Of a DNA stretch of 64,000 nt, positions 19,615-29,042 are shown piece after piece; position 1 is the first letter of the stretch, and the number at the start of each line of letters is the position of its first letter. The notes under the pieces are model-generated. The model was not told the DNA's origin, ran no database searches, and was given only the letters and a program-made list of their open reading frames with translations. Source of the stretch: Rahnella variigena (GTDB lineage Bacteria; Pseudomonadota; Gammaproteobacteria; Enterobacterales; Enterobacteriaceae). Both the position numbers and the translations under genes were made by a program. Location: NCBI RefSeq assembly GCF_003610915.1, contig NZ_NSDJ01000001.1, forward strand, positions 3,658,001 through 3,722,000, read 5' to 3'.

Positions 19615-20820
19615 ATGACTCCATACGCCTCCCCGATTTTGACTTCGCTGTTAGATACCGATGCCTACAAGCTTCATATGCAGCAAGCGGTTTATCATCG
19701 CTATCGCAATATTAGCGTGGTAGCCGAGTTCCGTTGCCGCGGCGATGAGTTGCTGGGTGAATATGCCAGCGAAATTCGCGAGCAAATCCAGATGATGAGC
19801 CAGCTGGGACTGACAGATGACGAGTTCGCTTATCTTTCCGGTCTGCCCTTCTTCACGCACGACTATCTGAACTGGCTGAAAGCGTTCCGCTACAATCCAG
19901 AACACGTCACCGTTTCCGATCGCAACGGGCATTTGCACGTGCGTATTGAAGGTCCGTGGCGTGAAGTGATTATGTGGGAAGTACCGCTGCTGGCGGTGAT
20001 CAGCGAAGTGGTGCATCGTCACCGTTCGCCGCAAGTCACTGCGCAAATGGCCGTAGATCAGCTGCGTAAAAATCTTGCCAGTTTTAAAGAGCAGGCCGCA
20101 GATATCGACCTCTCAGCTTTCCGTCTGATGGATTTCGGCACACGCCGTCGTTTCTCGGGCGAAGTTCAGGAAGCCATTGTCAGTACGGTGAAAAATGAAT
20201 TCCCTTATCTGGTCGGCACCAGCAATTACGATTTAGCACATAAATTGCAGCTGACACCGGTCGGGACTCAGGCTCATGAATGGTTCCAGGCGCATCAGCA
20301 AATCAGTCCGGTTCTGGCAAACAGCCAGCGTGCTGCGTTACAGGCCTGGCTGGATGAATATCCTGACCAGCTTGGCATTGCACTGACCGACTGCATTACG
20401 ATGGATGCGTTCCTGCGTGATTTCGGCAGCAAATTCGCCAATGCCTATCAGGGGCTACGCCATGACTCCGGCGATCCGTTTGAATGGGGCGAAAAAGCCA
20501 TTGCGCACTATCAGGCGCTGGGAATCGATCCGATGACCAAAACGCTGGTGTTTTCAGATAATCTGGATCTGGATAAAGCGCTGCACCTTTATCGCCATTT
20601 CCATCAGCGCATCAATCTGGTGTTTGGGATTGGAACGCGTCTGACTTGTAATATTCCCGGCGTTAAGCCTCTGAATATTGTAATTAAATTGGTTCAGTGC
20701 AACGGTAAACCGGTCGCTAAGTTGTCTGACAGTCCGGGCAAAACCATTTGTCAGGACAAAGCCTTTGTGAAAGCGCTTCGGAAAGCCTTTGATTTACCGC
20801 TGGTTAAAAAAGCGTCCTGA
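19615..20820 (+). CDS. pncB: PncB, nicotinate phosphoribosyltransferase
   Basis: Converts nicotinate, PRPP and ATP to nicotinate mononucleotide in the NAD salvage pathway. The 401 residues match E. coli (400). Conserved features: the N-terminal [37 protein letters not shown], the region [21 protein letters not shown] with the phosphorylated His, and [17 protein letters not shown]. In enterobacteria pncB is usually a NadR target. A strong hairpin follows the stop codon. Confidence 0.97.
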   Translation: MTPYASPILTSLLDTDAYKLHMQQAVYHRYRNISVVAEFRCRGDELLGEYASEIREQIQMMSQLGLTDDEFAYLSGLPFFTHDYLNWLKAFRYNPEHVTVSDRNGHLHVRIEGPWREVIMWEVPLLAVISEVVHRHRSPQVTAQMAVDQLRKNLASFKEQAADIDLSAFRLMDFGTRRRFSGEVQEAIVSTVKNEFPYLVGTSNYDLAHKLQLTPVGTQAHEWFQAHQQISPVLANSQRAALQAWLDEYPDQLGIALTDCITMDAFLRDFGSKFANAYQGLRHDSGDPFEWGEKAIAHYQALGIDPMTKTLVFSDNLDLDKALHLYRHFHQRINLVFGIGTRLTCNIPGVKPLNIVIKLVQCNGKPVAKLSDSPGKTICQDKAFVKALRKAFDLPLVKKAS

Positions 20821-20826
20821 GTGTCA

Positions 20827-20868
20827 ATGAAGCGCCGGGAGTCATTCCGGCGCTTCATCGGAATTTTG
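20827..20868 (+). terminator. Hairpin terminator after pncB
   Basis: Twelve-bp stem ATGAAGCGCCGG / CCGGCGCTTCAT with an 8-nt loop, then CGGAATTTTG; the U-tract is short. Confidence 0.65.
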
Positions 20869-21090
20869 CTCCTAACTTTCTTTCCTTTATATAGCTGTAA
20901 TTTCATTCCGCTCGGCTTTTATTCGTTATATCAATATTTCCTGTTATTCCTGTCAATTGTCCCTTAATTCTTCTTCACCAACGGTGATTTCTGCTTGTGT
21001 CCTGAGAAAGGCTAAGTAACATAGCAAAATCCCTATTTACAGGGTGTCCAATATTTCTTAGCCAACATATATAAAGAAAGAGAGAAATCT

Positions 21091-22491
21091 ATGAGCGTTG
21101 TGCCTGTAGTCGACGTACTGCAAGGCCGTGCTGCGGTTGACAGTGAAGTCACCGTACGCGGTTGGGTACGTACCCGGAGAGATTCTAAAGCTGGTATCTC
21201 ATTCGTCGCCGTTTATGACGGCTCCTGCTTTAATCCTTTACAGGCCGTCATCAATAATTCTCTGCCCAATTATCAGGAAGACGTCCTGCGTCTGACGACG
21301 GGTTGTTCAGTAGAAGTGACCGGTACTGTTGTCGCATCTCCTGGCGAAGGCCAGAGTTTCGAACTGCAGGCAACCGCTGTTAAAGTTGTTGGCTGGGTGG
21401 ATGACCCTGATACCTACCCGATGGCGGCAAAACGCCACAGTATCGAATACCTGCGTGAGGTGGCTCACCTTCGCCCGCGCACCAACCTGATTGGCGCAGT
21501 TGCCCGTGTGCGCAACACCCTGTCTCAGGCGATTCACCGTTTCTATCATGAAAACGGCTACTTCTGGGTGTCCACTCCGCTGATTACTGCTTCCGATACC
21601 GAAGGTGCGGGTGAAATGTTCCGCGTTTCTACGCTGGATCTGCAAAACCTGCCGCGTACCGATAAAGGCGAAATCGACTTCAGCGAAGACTTCTTCGGTA
21701 AAGAAGCGTTCCTTACCGTTTCCGGTCAGCTTAACGGTGAAACCTATGCATGTGCGCTGTCCAAGGTTTATACCTTCGGCCCGACCTTCCGCGCAGAAAA
21801 CTCAAACACCAGCCGCCACCTTGCTGAGTTCTGGATGGTTGAACCGGAAGTGGCTTTTGCTACGCTGGATGACATCGCGTCACTGGCTGAAAACATGCTT
21901 AAATATGTTTTCAAAGCCGTTTTAGACGAACGTGTAGACGATATGGCCTTTTTTGCCGATCGCATAGACAAAGATGCTGTTGCGCGCCTTGAGCGATTTG
22001 TAACATCCGATTTCGCGCAAGTGGATTACACCGATGCTGTAGAAATCCTAATGAATTGTGGCCAGAAATTTGAAAACCCGGTTTCCTGGGGTGTAGATCT
22101 TTCTTCTGAACACGAACGTTACCTGGCTGAGCAGCATTTCAAAGCGCCCGTTGTGGTCAAAAACTACCCTAAAGATATCAAAGCCTTCTACATGCGTATG
22201 AACGATGATGGCAAAACTGTTGCCGCAATGGACGTTCTTGCGCCAGGTATTGGTGAGATTATCGGCGGTTCTCAGCGTGAAGAACGTCTGGATGTATTGG
22301 ACGCGCGAATGGCTGAAATGGGTCTGAATAAAGAAGATTATTGGTGGTATCGCGATCTTCGCCGTTATGGCACTGTCCCGCATTCCGGCTTCGGGTTAGG
22401 TTTTGAGCGTTTAGTTGCTTATGTGACCGGTGTTCAAAACGTTCGTGACGTGATCCCGTTCCCACGTACACCACGTAGTGCAACCTTCTAA
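21091..22491 (+). CDS. asnS: AsnS, asparaginyl-tRNA synthetase
   Basis: Class IIb synthetase that charges tRNA-Asn. The 466 residues equal the E. coli length. The N-terminal OB-fold anticodon domain (about 15-105) includes [24 protein letters not shown]. Motif 2 is [21 protein letters not shown] and motif 3 is [28 protein letters not shown] precedes the ATG. It is followed by a terminator and then ompF, as in E. coli. Confidence 0.98.
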   Translation: MSVVPVVDVLQGRAAVDSEVTVRGWVRTRRDSKAGISFVAVYDGSCFNPLQAVINNSLPNYQEDVLRLTTGCSVEVTGTVVASPGEGQSFELQATAVKVVGWVDDPDTYPMAAKRHSIEYLREVAHLRPRTNLIGAVARVRNTLSQAIHRFYHENGYFWVSTPLITASDTEGAGEMFRVSTLDLQNLPRTDKGEIDFSEDFFGKEAFLTVSGQLNGETYACALSKVYTFGPTFRAENSNTSRHLAEFWMVEPEVAFATLDDIASLAENMLKYVFKAVLDERVDDMAFFADRIDKDAVARLERFVTSDFAQVDYTDAVEILMNCGQKFENPVSWGVDLSSEHERYLAEQHFKAPVVVKNYPKDIKAFYMRMNDDGKTVAAMDVLAPGIGEIIGGSQREERLDVLDARMAEMGLNKEDYWWYRDLRRYGTVPHSGFGLGFERLVAYVTGVQNVRDVIPFPRTPRSATF

Positions 22492-22530
22492 TTAATTAAA
22501 CTATTTCTAATTAACAAAATAGTTACAAAA

Positions 22531-22563
22531 CTAAGGCCGGCAATGCTGGCCTTAGTCATTTTG
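22531..22563 (+). terminator. Terminator of asnS
   Basis: CTAAGGCC pairs with GGCCTTAG around a GC-containing loop, then TCATTTTG. Confidence 0.75.
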
Positions 22564-22597
22564 AAAGATAGATCCCTGTCACAAAGTTCCGTAAAAT

Positions 22598-22690
22598 ACA
22601 CATTTTGTAATACATTTTTTCTGAATGAAACATATTTAGTAATTTAGTAGCATTTTCGCTATGGATTAAGCTTACTACGGATGGAATAGT
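22598..22690 (+). promoter_or_regulatory. ompF promoter with three OmpR-like boxes
   Basis: Three A/T-rich direct-repeat boxes resemble E. coli F1-F2-F3: about 22598-22617, 22617-22636 (TTTTCTGAATGAAACATATT, closest to F2) and 22637-22659. A -10-like AATAGT is at 22685-22690, with no good -35, as expected for an activator-dependent promoter. The downstream leader is nearly colinear with the E. coli leader. Confidence 0.65.
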
Positions 22691-22800
22691 GCGTTCAGAC
22701 ACAGGAGACACCAAACTTTCGTGAATAGTTCCGTAAAGAATTATTTAGGCAGTGGCAGGTGTCCAAATAAAACCAATGAGGGTAATAATAATGATGAAGC
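22691..22800 (+). promoter_or_regulatory. ompF 5' UTR with MicF-type target
   Basis: The leader retains blocks I recall from E. coli ompF (AGACACCAAACT, ATAGTTCCGTAAA, GGCAGTGGCAGGTGTC) and ends in TGAGGGTAATAATAATGATG around the start codon. In E. coli this last segment is the site where the MicF sRNA pairs and blocks translation. The micF gene itself is not in this window. Confidence 0.6.
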
Positions 22801-23903
22801 GCAATATTCTTGCAGTGGTAATCCCTGCTCTGTTAGTTGCTGGTGCAGCTAACGCAGCTGAGATCTATAACAAAGACGGCAACAAACTGGATCTGTACGG
22901 TAAAGTTGACGCGCGTCACACCTTCTCTGACAACGCTGGCGACGATGGCGACCAGACCTATGTCCGTTTCGGCTTCAAAGGCGAAACTCAAATTACTGAC
23001 CAACTGACCGGTTACGGCCAGTGGGAATACAACGTTCAGGCTAACCACGCAGAAAGCGCTGGCGACGAAGGCAACAAAACTCGTCTGGGCTTCGCTGGTC
23101 TGAAATTTGGCGATGCAGGTTCTTTCGACTACGGTCGTAACTACGGCGTAATCTACGACGTAATGTCCTACACCGACCAATTGCCAATCTTTGGCGATGA
23201 CACCATGTACCAGAACAACGACAACTTCATGGTTGGTCGTGGTAATGGCATGGCAACTTACCGTAACAGCAACTTCTTCGGTCTGGTTGACGGCCTGAGC
23301 TTCGCTGTACAGTACCAGGGTAAAAACGACGAAGGTCGTGACGATCGTGGCGCAGTTGATTCCAATGGCGACGGCTGGGGTACTTCTGCCGCTTATGCTA
23401 TCGGCGACTCCGGTGTTAGCCTGACAGGTGCTTACTTCTCTTCTAACCGTACCTCTCTGCAGAAGCAAGATGGTGCTGGTGATAAAGCTGACGCATACGC
23501 ATTCGGCGCGAAATACGACGCTAACAACCTGTACCTGGCGACCTTCTACGGTGAATCACGTAACACCACTGATTACGGCAACCCGGATTCTATCGCTAAC
23601 AAAACTCAGAACTTCGAAGTTGTTGCTCAGTACCAGTTCGATTTCGGTCTGCGCCCATCTATCGCCTACCTGCAGTCTAAAGGTAAGGACCTGAACGGCT
23701 TCACCAAAAATGGTTCTACCTACGGCGGCGGCGATGCTGACCTGGTTAAATACGTAGAAGTAGGTACTTACTACTACTTCAACAAAAACATGTCTACCTA
23801 TGTTGACTACAAAATCAACCTGCTGGACGACAACAGCTACACCAAAGCATCTGGCCGTAGCACAGACGACATCGTTGGTGTTGGTCTGCAATACCAGTTC
23901 TAA
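22791..23903 (+). CDS. ompF: OmpF-type outer membrane porin
   Basis: Trimeric 16-stranded general porin for small hydrophilic solutes. The start at 22791 gives 370 residues with [22 protein letters not shown] as signal peptide and mature [21 protein letters not shown]. The frame extends 13 codons upstream, but the E. coli-like MMKRN start with GAGGGTAATAATA before it is clearly right. Conserved parts include [18 protein letters not shown], loop 3 around [43 protein letters not shown] and the terminal QYQF with C-terminal Phe recognised by BamA. Position between asnS and aspC identifies it as ompF rather than ompC. Expression is expected to respond to EnvZ-OmpR and MicF. Confidence 0.95.
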   Translation: MMKRNILAVVIPALLVAGAANAAEIYNKDGNKLDLYGKVDARHTFSDNAGDDGDQTYVRFGFKGETQITDQLTGYGQWEYNVQANHAESAGDEGNKTRLGFAGLKFGDAGSFDYGRNYGVIYDVMSYTDQLPIFGDDTMYQNNDNFMVGRGNGMATYRNSNFFGLVDGLSFAVQYQGKNDEGRDDRGAVDSNGDGWGTSAAYAIGDSGVSLTGAYFSSNRTSLQKQDGAGDKADAYAFGAKYDANNLYLATFYGESRNTTDYGNPDSIANKTQNFEVVAQYQFDFGLRPSIAYLQSKGKDLNGFTKNGSTYGGGDADLVKYVEVGTYYYFNKNMSTYVDYKINLLDDNSYTKASGRSTDDIVGVGLQYQF

Positions 23904-23946
23904 TATCGCTTAACGATGCGCTTTCGGGCGCATCAAAGTGGATATC

Positions 23947-23973
23947 AAGGCAGAGCTTCGGCTCTGCCTTTTG
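23947..23973 (+). terminator. Terminator of ompF
   Basis: AAGGCAGAGC-TTCG-GCTCTGCCTT, a 10-bp stem with a UUCG tetraloop, then TTGC. A smaller hairpin GATGCGC/GCGCATC lies just upstream, right after the stop codon. Confidence 0.88.
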
Positions 23974-24144
23974 CATTTAATCAATTCAAAAAACGAACTT
24001 TGCTACCCTCTTCCATAAAAAATTTTAATCTCACACGCCTTCTCACAACTCTGCTTTCTTTTTGCCGCAAACGGTTGGCAAACGACAGCGCTGGCGGTAC
24101 CCTGATGCCCTCTTTCGTCATATCAGGCTATGGAATTTTCCGAC

Positions 24145-25335
24145 ATGTTTGAAAAAATCACTGCAGCACCTGCTGACCCAATTCTGGGTCTTACCGATCT
24201 TTTCCGCGCTGATGATCGCTCGAATAAAATCAATCTTGGGATTGGTGTTTATAAAGATGAAACGGGTAAAACGCCGGTTTTGGCCAGCGTGAAAAAAGCC
24301 GAACAGTTCCTGTTGGAAAATGAAACCACGAAAACCTATCTGAGCATCGACGGATTGCCTGATTTTGCACATTGCACGCAGGAACTGCTGTTCGGTAAAG
24401 GCAGCACTGTGATTGCAGACAAGCGTGCGCGCACGGCACAAACGCCTGGCGGTACCGGTGCCCTGCGCATTGCAGCAGATTTTATTGCGACACAAACCAG
24501 CGCCAAACGCGTGTGGGTCAGCAATCCAAGCTGGCCGAACCATAAAGGCGTATTTTCCGCTTCAGGCCTGGAAGTTGCAGAGTACAACTATTACGACGCA
24601 GCCAATCACAGTCTTGATTTCGACGGCATGCTGAAAAGCCTGAGCGAAGCGAAAGCCGGTGACGTAGTGTTGTTCCACGGTTGCTGCCACAACCCGACGG
24701 GTATCGACCCGACTGAAGAACAATGGGCGAAGCTGGCTGAATTGTCTGTGGCAAACGGCTGGTTACCGCTGTTCGATTTCGCTTATCAGGGTTTTGCTAA
24801 GGGTCTGGAAGAAGATGCCGCGGGTCTGCGCCTGTTTGTTGCCAGCCATAAAGAGTTACTGGTCGCCAGTTCTTACTCGAAAAACTTCGGCCTGTATAAT
24901 GAACGTGTCGGCGCCTGTACTTTAGTCGCCGCTGACGCTGAAACCGCCGATCGCGCGTTCAGTCAGATGAAATCGGTTATCCGTGCAAACTACTCTAACC
25001 CGCCAGCACACGGCGCAGCGGTTGTAGCTACCATTCTGGGTAACGAAGCCTTGCGCACGCTGTGGGAGCAGGAACTGAGCGATATGCGTCAGCGTATCCA
25101 CCGTATGCGTCAGTTGTTTGTCAGCACCTTGCAGGAAAAAGGGGCGCAGCAGGATTTCAGCTTTATTATCAATCAGAACGGGATGTTCTCTTTCAGCGGC
25201 CTGACCAAAGATCAGGTATTGCGTTTACGGGATGAATTCGGTGTATACGCGGTGAATTCAGGACGTATCAACGTTGCGGGTATCACACTCGACAATATGG
25301 CACCACTGTGTGAAGCCATTGTCGCCGTACTGTAA
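24145..25335 (+). CDS. aspC: AspC, aspartate aminotransferase
   Basis: PLP enzyme interconverting aspartate and 2-oxoglutarate with oxaloacetate and glutamate. It also acts on aromatic keto acids. The start at 24145 gives 396 residues, [23 protein letters not shown], identical in length to E. coli; the frame extends five codons upstream. Class I motifs: [44 protein letters not shown], and the PLP lysine in [19 protein letters not shown]. It ends in a strong terminator shared with gloC. Confidence 0.97.
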   Translation: MFEKITAAPADPILGLTDLFRADDRSNKINLGIGVYKDETGKTPVLASVKKAEQFLLENETTKTYLSIDGLPDFAHCTQELLFGKGSTVIADKRARTAQTPGGTGALRIAADFIATQTSAKRVWVSNPSWPNHKGVFSASGLEVAEYNYYDAANHSLDFDGMLKSLSEAKAGDVVLFHGCCHNPTGIDPTEEQWAKLAELSVANGWLPLFDFAYQGFAKGLEEDAAGLRLFVASHKELLVASSYSKNFGLYNERVGACTLVAADAETADRAFSQMKSVIRANYSNPPAHGAAVVATILGNEALRTLWEQELSDMRQRIHRMRQLFVSTLQEKGAQQDFSFIINQNGMFSFSGLTKDQVLRLRDEFGVYAVNSGRINVAGITLDNMAPLCEAIVAVL

Positions 25336-25359
25336 TCGTTAAGCACTGCTTCTCGATTA

Positions 25360-25391
25360 AAAAAGCCCGTCAGGACACTGACGGGCTTTTT
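25360..25391. terminator. Bidirectional terminator between aspC and gloC
   Basis: AAAAAGCCCGTCAG-GACA-CTGACGGGCTTTTT: a perfect stem with A and T tracts on either side, serving both convergent genes. Confidence 0.92.
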
Positions 25392-25410
25392 GTATTCAGG
25401 CAATCAATAA

Positions 25411-26058
25411 TTACCAGACCGGCATTTCATCCTGCAGGAAAGGATTATTTTTACGCTCGTAACCAAAGTCAGACATCGGGCCATGACCTGGAATAAAGAC
25501 CATGTCATCACCCAGAGGCAACAGCTTGGTTTTAATCGAGTGGATCAGCGCCTGATGATCACCGCGCGGGAAATCACTTCGCCCTACGCCGCCTTTGAAA
25601 ATCACGTCACCGGAAATGGCAATACGCGCTTCATCATTGATGAAAACAATATGCCCCGGCGTATGACCCGGGCAATGTAATACAGATAAGGTTTCTTCGC
25701 CCACACTCACGGTGTCACCTTCCTCGAGCCAGGTATCAGGCGTCAGCGGGTCACAATGGTCAAGGCCAAACATCTGGCTCTGAGTTGGCAAAGCATCAAG
25801 CAGGAACTGATCTTCCTTCTGCGGGCCAATAACGGGCACCTGATAATGAGCAGCCAGTTCAGCGGCGGCACCTACGTGATCAAGATGACCGTGCGTGAGC
25901 AAAATTTGAGTAACCAGAACGCCTTTGGCAGACACTTCCTGAATGATACGCGGGGCTTCACCGCCGGGATCGACAATGGCGGCCTGATTGGTCTTCGTAC
26001 ACCAAATCAGAGAGCAGTTCTGGCTGAAGGCCGTGACGGTAATAAGATGGATTTTCAT
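25411..26058 (-). CDS. gloC: GloC (YcbL), type II glyoxalase-like metallohydrolase
   Basis: Metallo-beta-lactamase-fold hydrolase that splits S-lactoylglutathione in methylglyoxal detoxification. Starting at 26058 gives 215 residues, as in E. coli. The binuclear zinc motif THGHLDH is at 55-61, with HCPGHTPGH, the bridging Asp in [13 protein letters not shown], and PGHGP near the end. SD GGAG precedes the ATG. It lies 49 bp after mepK on the same strand. Confidence 0.95.
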   Translation of the reverse strand: MKIHLITVTAFSQNCSLIWCTKTNQAAIVDPGGEAPRIIQEVSAKGVLVTQILLTHGHLDHVGAAAELAAHYQVPVIGPQKEDQFLLDALPTQSQMFGLDHCDPLTPDTWLEEGDTVSVGEETLSVLHCPGHTPGHIVFINDEARIAISGDVIFKGGVGRSDFPRGDHQALIHSIKTKLLPLGDDMVFIPGHGPMSDFGYERKNNPFLQDEMPVW

Positions 26059-26107
26059 AGGGCTCCACAAAATGGCCTGCACATCGGCAGGCCATTAATT
26101 ACACACA

Positions 26108-26659
26108 TCACCAGGTCCGTGCGGGGCCGGTATCGATGTGCACAAAGTTACTTCGTGGATAATATCCTACACCACCCATCCGCATTTTTAACGCTGCTTT
26201 GCGGATATTGCTCAATTCGATTCCCTGAATATGGAAATCCATCGCCTGTCCGAGCGTGTGGTAACTGTGTTTTGCTACGCCACTGCCTGGTTCACGCATG
26301 CTGTTGTTGGTCGCCAGAGAGCGGTAACCAGAAATTAACTGAACAGGTTTATTGGTGCCGCCGAGCATAACTTGCAGACGATAAAGATGATCGAATAAGG
26401 CGGGATCGATGGCTTTAACTTTTTCCGCCCGATAGTCTCTGAACAGATGATTCAACCGAGCCAACTCATCCTTGTTGTAACGCTTTCCATCAAAAAACTC
26501 TGTTTTGAGGGTTTCGCCGGTATTTAAGTTATTAACGACTAAAATACGCGGACGAGGAGTGGAAAGAGTGGCGAATGCACGACCCGGAAGGAATGCAATC
26601 CCCATAGCGGCACTGCCCAGTGCCAGCCATTTACGGCGATGTTTGTCGATTTCATTCAT
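26108..26659 (-). CDS. mepK: MepK (YcbK), murein DD-endopeptidase
   Basis: Periplasmic M15-family peptidase that cuts peptidoglycan cross-links, including the mDAP-mDAP 3-3 links made by L,D-transpeptidases such as the neighbouring LdtD. The start at 26659 gives 183 residues (E. coli 182). The N-terminus HRRKWLALGSAAMGIAFLPG is a twin-arginine type signal ending at AFA (residue 30). Zinc ligands are visible as H134 and D141 in HSYHTLGQAMD and H174 in FVHIDTG. A GTG-started frame 17 codons longer is rejected because it puts a non-homologous extension before the Tat motif. Confidence 0.94.
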   Translation of the reverse strand: MNEIDKHRRKWLALGSAAMGIAFLPGRAFATLSTPRPRILVVNNLNTGETLKTEFFDGKRYNKDELARLNHLFRDYRAEKVKAIDPALFDHLYRLQVMLGGTNKPVQLISGYRSLATNNSMREPGSGVAKHSYHTLGQAMDFHIQGIELSNIRKAALKMRMGGVGYYPRSNFVHIDTGPARTW

Positions 26660-26760
26660 GAACAGTTTACTATCCGATAAGAGAGTCAAAAAGAAGTGCG
26701 ATTTTTGCACCGTTTCGAACCTTAACCGCCAAATATCAGCGAGTCAAGCGACCCTGAAAC

Positions 26761-26793
26761 GCAAAACGAGCGTGCCAGTGGCTCACGCTCGTT
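26761..26793 (-). terminator. Terminator after ldtD
   Basis: Ten-bp stem AACGAGCGTG / CACGCTCGTT, followed on the minus strand by TTTGCGTTTC. It sits between ldtD and mepK. Confidence 0.65.
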
Positions 26794-26838
26794 GTATGGC
26801 CAAATACTCTGACCCTTATCAGATTAGTTTTACTGCAT

Positions 26839-28689
26839 TTATTGAAGCAAAATTTCTGCCTGAGGCAAAATTTGTGCTCCGGATCTCACTGTGGAATCAT
26901 AATTGTAAATATCTGTGCGGAACTGCGGTTTACCATCATCTGCAACCCACGCCGTCAGATAAAACAGTTTTACCGGTATGTGATGTCGTATTGCCACGTA
27001 AGTGGTGTTACCGCCCTGCAAAGCAGAAGAGATACGAGTGTCATTCCAGCCGGCATCCTGTAACAACATATTCGCCAGTTCAGACGCTTTATTGACCCTC
27101 ACGCACCCTGAACTCAGCGCACGAATGTCTTTGCTGAACAGGTTATGGTTTGGCGTGTCATGCAGATAAATTGCATCAGAACTCGGCATATTAAATTTAT
27201 ACCGGCCAAGCGAGTTGCTGACTCCAGGAGCCTGACGGATACGGTAAGGGAAGTGATTAGGGGACACCATTGCCCAGTCGATCATGGAAGGATCGATGAC
27301 TTCCGCGTCATTGCTCCAGCCTGACAATACCTGATAACCATGCTGCTGGAAGTAGCCCGGATTATTCATGGCTTTCGGCACAATATCTTCACGTACTAAT
27401 GTTGTCGGCACATTCCACGGTGGATTCACCACCACATTATTGAGCGCACTGCTCATCAGAGGCGTTTTCCGGCTGGGCCGCCCGACAATCACCCGCGACG
27501 ACAGCACCTCACTGCCGTTAAGGTAATAGGTAAGCTGATAGTTTGGAATGTTGACCATAATTCCGGTATTCACATTCCCTGGCAGAATTCGCAATCGCTG
27601 AATATTCAGCGCCAGTAAAGTCGCCCTCAGCTGTGGTGAAGCATTCAACCACTGGCGTGTACGCCCGCCGATAATCCCATCCGCCTCAAGTCCCTGCCAT
27701 TTCTGAAAACGTTTTACTGCTTCCACTAAATCTGGCGTGTACTGATTATTGGCTACAGCTACAGCAGCAGCCGGTGCCGGCGCTTCAGTAGACTGAACCG
27801 AAGGCAGAACATCCTGGACCGACGTCGCTGAAGGACTCACCGCTGGGGTGGCTGGCTGCGCTTTGTCTGCGGTTTCATCCACAGACAAATCATCATTCGC
27901 CGCGCTCCCCGGCGTATTCGGGGCGATGGTTTCATCTGTCGGTTTAGGCGCACTGGTTTCCTGCGGCGAGGCAACCATCATGCCCGTTCTGGTGAGGATC
28001 TCACGCAGCGCCGGAACATCATCACTGATTTGATCAGGTCGCAAGCTTGCTGAACCGCGCATCGCAGGCCACGGACGGTTGTCCGCCAGCATCGTTTTCA
28101 ACGCGTCATGCATTTTGGCGTAATAAGGGTGCTGTGGCGTCAGTGTCGACATATAGTGCGCGGTATCACCCTGCCGCACCGCCAGTTGCCACTGATTAAT
28201 CACTGTCAGCGAAGGTGTGGTCATCTTGTACGGCGTCGTACCGTAAAGCCACTTATCCCCGTTGGCTTCCACGCTGCTGGTAAATTGGAGATAGCCCAGC
28301 ATCGCATCAGAAAGCACAACGTCGCGTGCCATACCGGTCACTTCCGGGTCAGTCAGCCATTTCACCCATTGGGTAAACTGCGGCTGAATACCGGAAATAG
28401 CCAGCTCAGCTAACTGCTGCTGAAATATTTGTATCGTTTCACGATCTTTCCACATCGGCTGCATATGATTAGCGGCGTAAAGCGACGAGAGAGATGACAG
28501 ATAGAGAGGCCGGATGCCCCTTGGCATTAATTCTGCCTGCAGCTGGCTCATGCTTTGCACGCTGGATAACGTGGTCTTTCCGACCGGCATAGTGGGAACT
28601 GCCGCCCAGGCAGCAAACCACGGAGACAGACCGCTCGCCAGCAAACAGCTGGCGACTAAAAACTTGAGAGACCTTTGATTCATTAACAT
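26839..28689 (-). CDS. ldtD: LdtD (YcbB), L,D-transpeptidase
   Basis: Periplasmic YkuD-family enzyme that makes 3-3 peptidoglycan cross-links and can bypass beta-lactam-blocked PBPs; in E. coli it is induced by Cpx envelope stress. The 616-residue protein has an N-terminal signal/anchor ([23 protein letters not shown]), a scaffold domain, a PG-binding region ([21 protein letters not shown]) and the YkuD domain with YLHDTPN and the catalytic Cys in SSGCVRVNK. Between scaffold and PG-binding region is a stretch of about 75 residues rich in Pro, Ala, Thr and Ser ([20 protein letters not shown] onward). SD GGAGGCAAGG precedes the start. Confidence 0.95.
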   Translation of the reverse strand: MLMNQRSLKFLVASCLLASGLSPWFAAWAAVPTMPVGKTTLSSVQSMSQLQAELMPRGIRPLYLSSLSSLYAANHMQPMWKDRETIQIFQQQLAELAISGIQPQFTQWVKWLTDPEVTGMARDVVLSDAMLGYLQFTSSVEANGDKWLYGTTPYKMTTPSLTVINQWQLAVRQGDTAHYMSTLTPQHPYYAKMHDALKTMLADNRPWPAMRGSASLRPDQISDDVPALREILTRTGMMVASPQETSAPKPTDETIAPNTPGSAANDDLSVDETADKAQPATPAVSPSATSVQDVLPSVQSTEAPAPAAAVAVANNQYTPDLVEAVKRFQKWQGLEADGIIGGRTRQWLNASPQLRATLLALNIQRLRILPGNVNTGIMVNIPNYQLTYYLNGSEVLSSRVIVGRPSRKTPLMSSALNNVVVNPPWNVPTTLVREDIVPKAMNNPGYFQQHGYQVLSGWSNDAEVIDPSMIDWAMVSPNHFPYRIRQAPGVSNSLGRYKFNMPSSDAIYLHDTPNHNLFSKDIRALSSGCVRVNKASELANMLLQDAGWNDTRISSALQGGNTTYVAIRHHIPVKLFYLTAWVADDGKPQFRTDIYNYDSTVRSGAQILPQAEILLQ

Positions 28690-28920
28690 CTTCCCTTGCC
28701 TCCCGGTAAAGTGCCCAATTCATTCCCCAAAATTAAGCCAGCAATGTCTGGTTTAAGTATATAAACAGAATTCTTTTTTTGCGCGGTAGCTCAATGAAAT
28801 GCAGTCCGCGTGTACCTGAAGACTCTAAGCCAGCCGTCAGACGAAATAAAGGTTTGATTGGGTACTTTCCATTCAATGACAATCCATCAGCTCAGATTTC
28901 ATCCAGTGATTAAGAATATC

Positions 28921-28978
28921 TTTATCCTCTGATTAATCAGGGGATAAATTTTCATAGAAATATCTGATTAATTAATCA
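28921..28978. repeat. Pair of related palindromes upstream of ldtD
   Basis: The first (28921-28948) has arms TTTATCC-T-CTGATT and AATCAG-G-GGATAAA, 14 bp each with one mismatch. The second is the perfect 14-bp TGATTAATTAATCA (28965-28978). Both contain TGATTAAT; their centres are 37 bp apart. Confidence 0.8.
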
Positions 28979-28992
28979 ATTAGCGCTAAGGC

Positions 28993-29021
28993 AAAAAAAA
29001 AGCCCCGACATAAGCCAGGGC
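28993..29021 (-). terminator. Terminator of the mukFEB operon
   Basis: Minus-strand GCCCTGGC-TTAT-GTCGGGGC forms an 8-bp stem with two G-U pairs, followed by nine T residues. Confidence 0.85.
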
Positions 29022-29042
29022 ATGATCATATTCTGAAAATAA

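Larger units (their letters stand above)
28690..29042 (-). other. mukB-ldtD intergenic region with palindromes
   Basis: 353 bp. From right to left it holds the mukB terminator, two related palindromes (28921-28948 and 28965-28978), about 150 bp without recognised features, and a -10-like TATACT (28756-28761, minus) some 65 bp before the ldtD start. I see no CpxR-type GTAAA-N5-GTAAA box with confidence. Confidence 0.6.
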
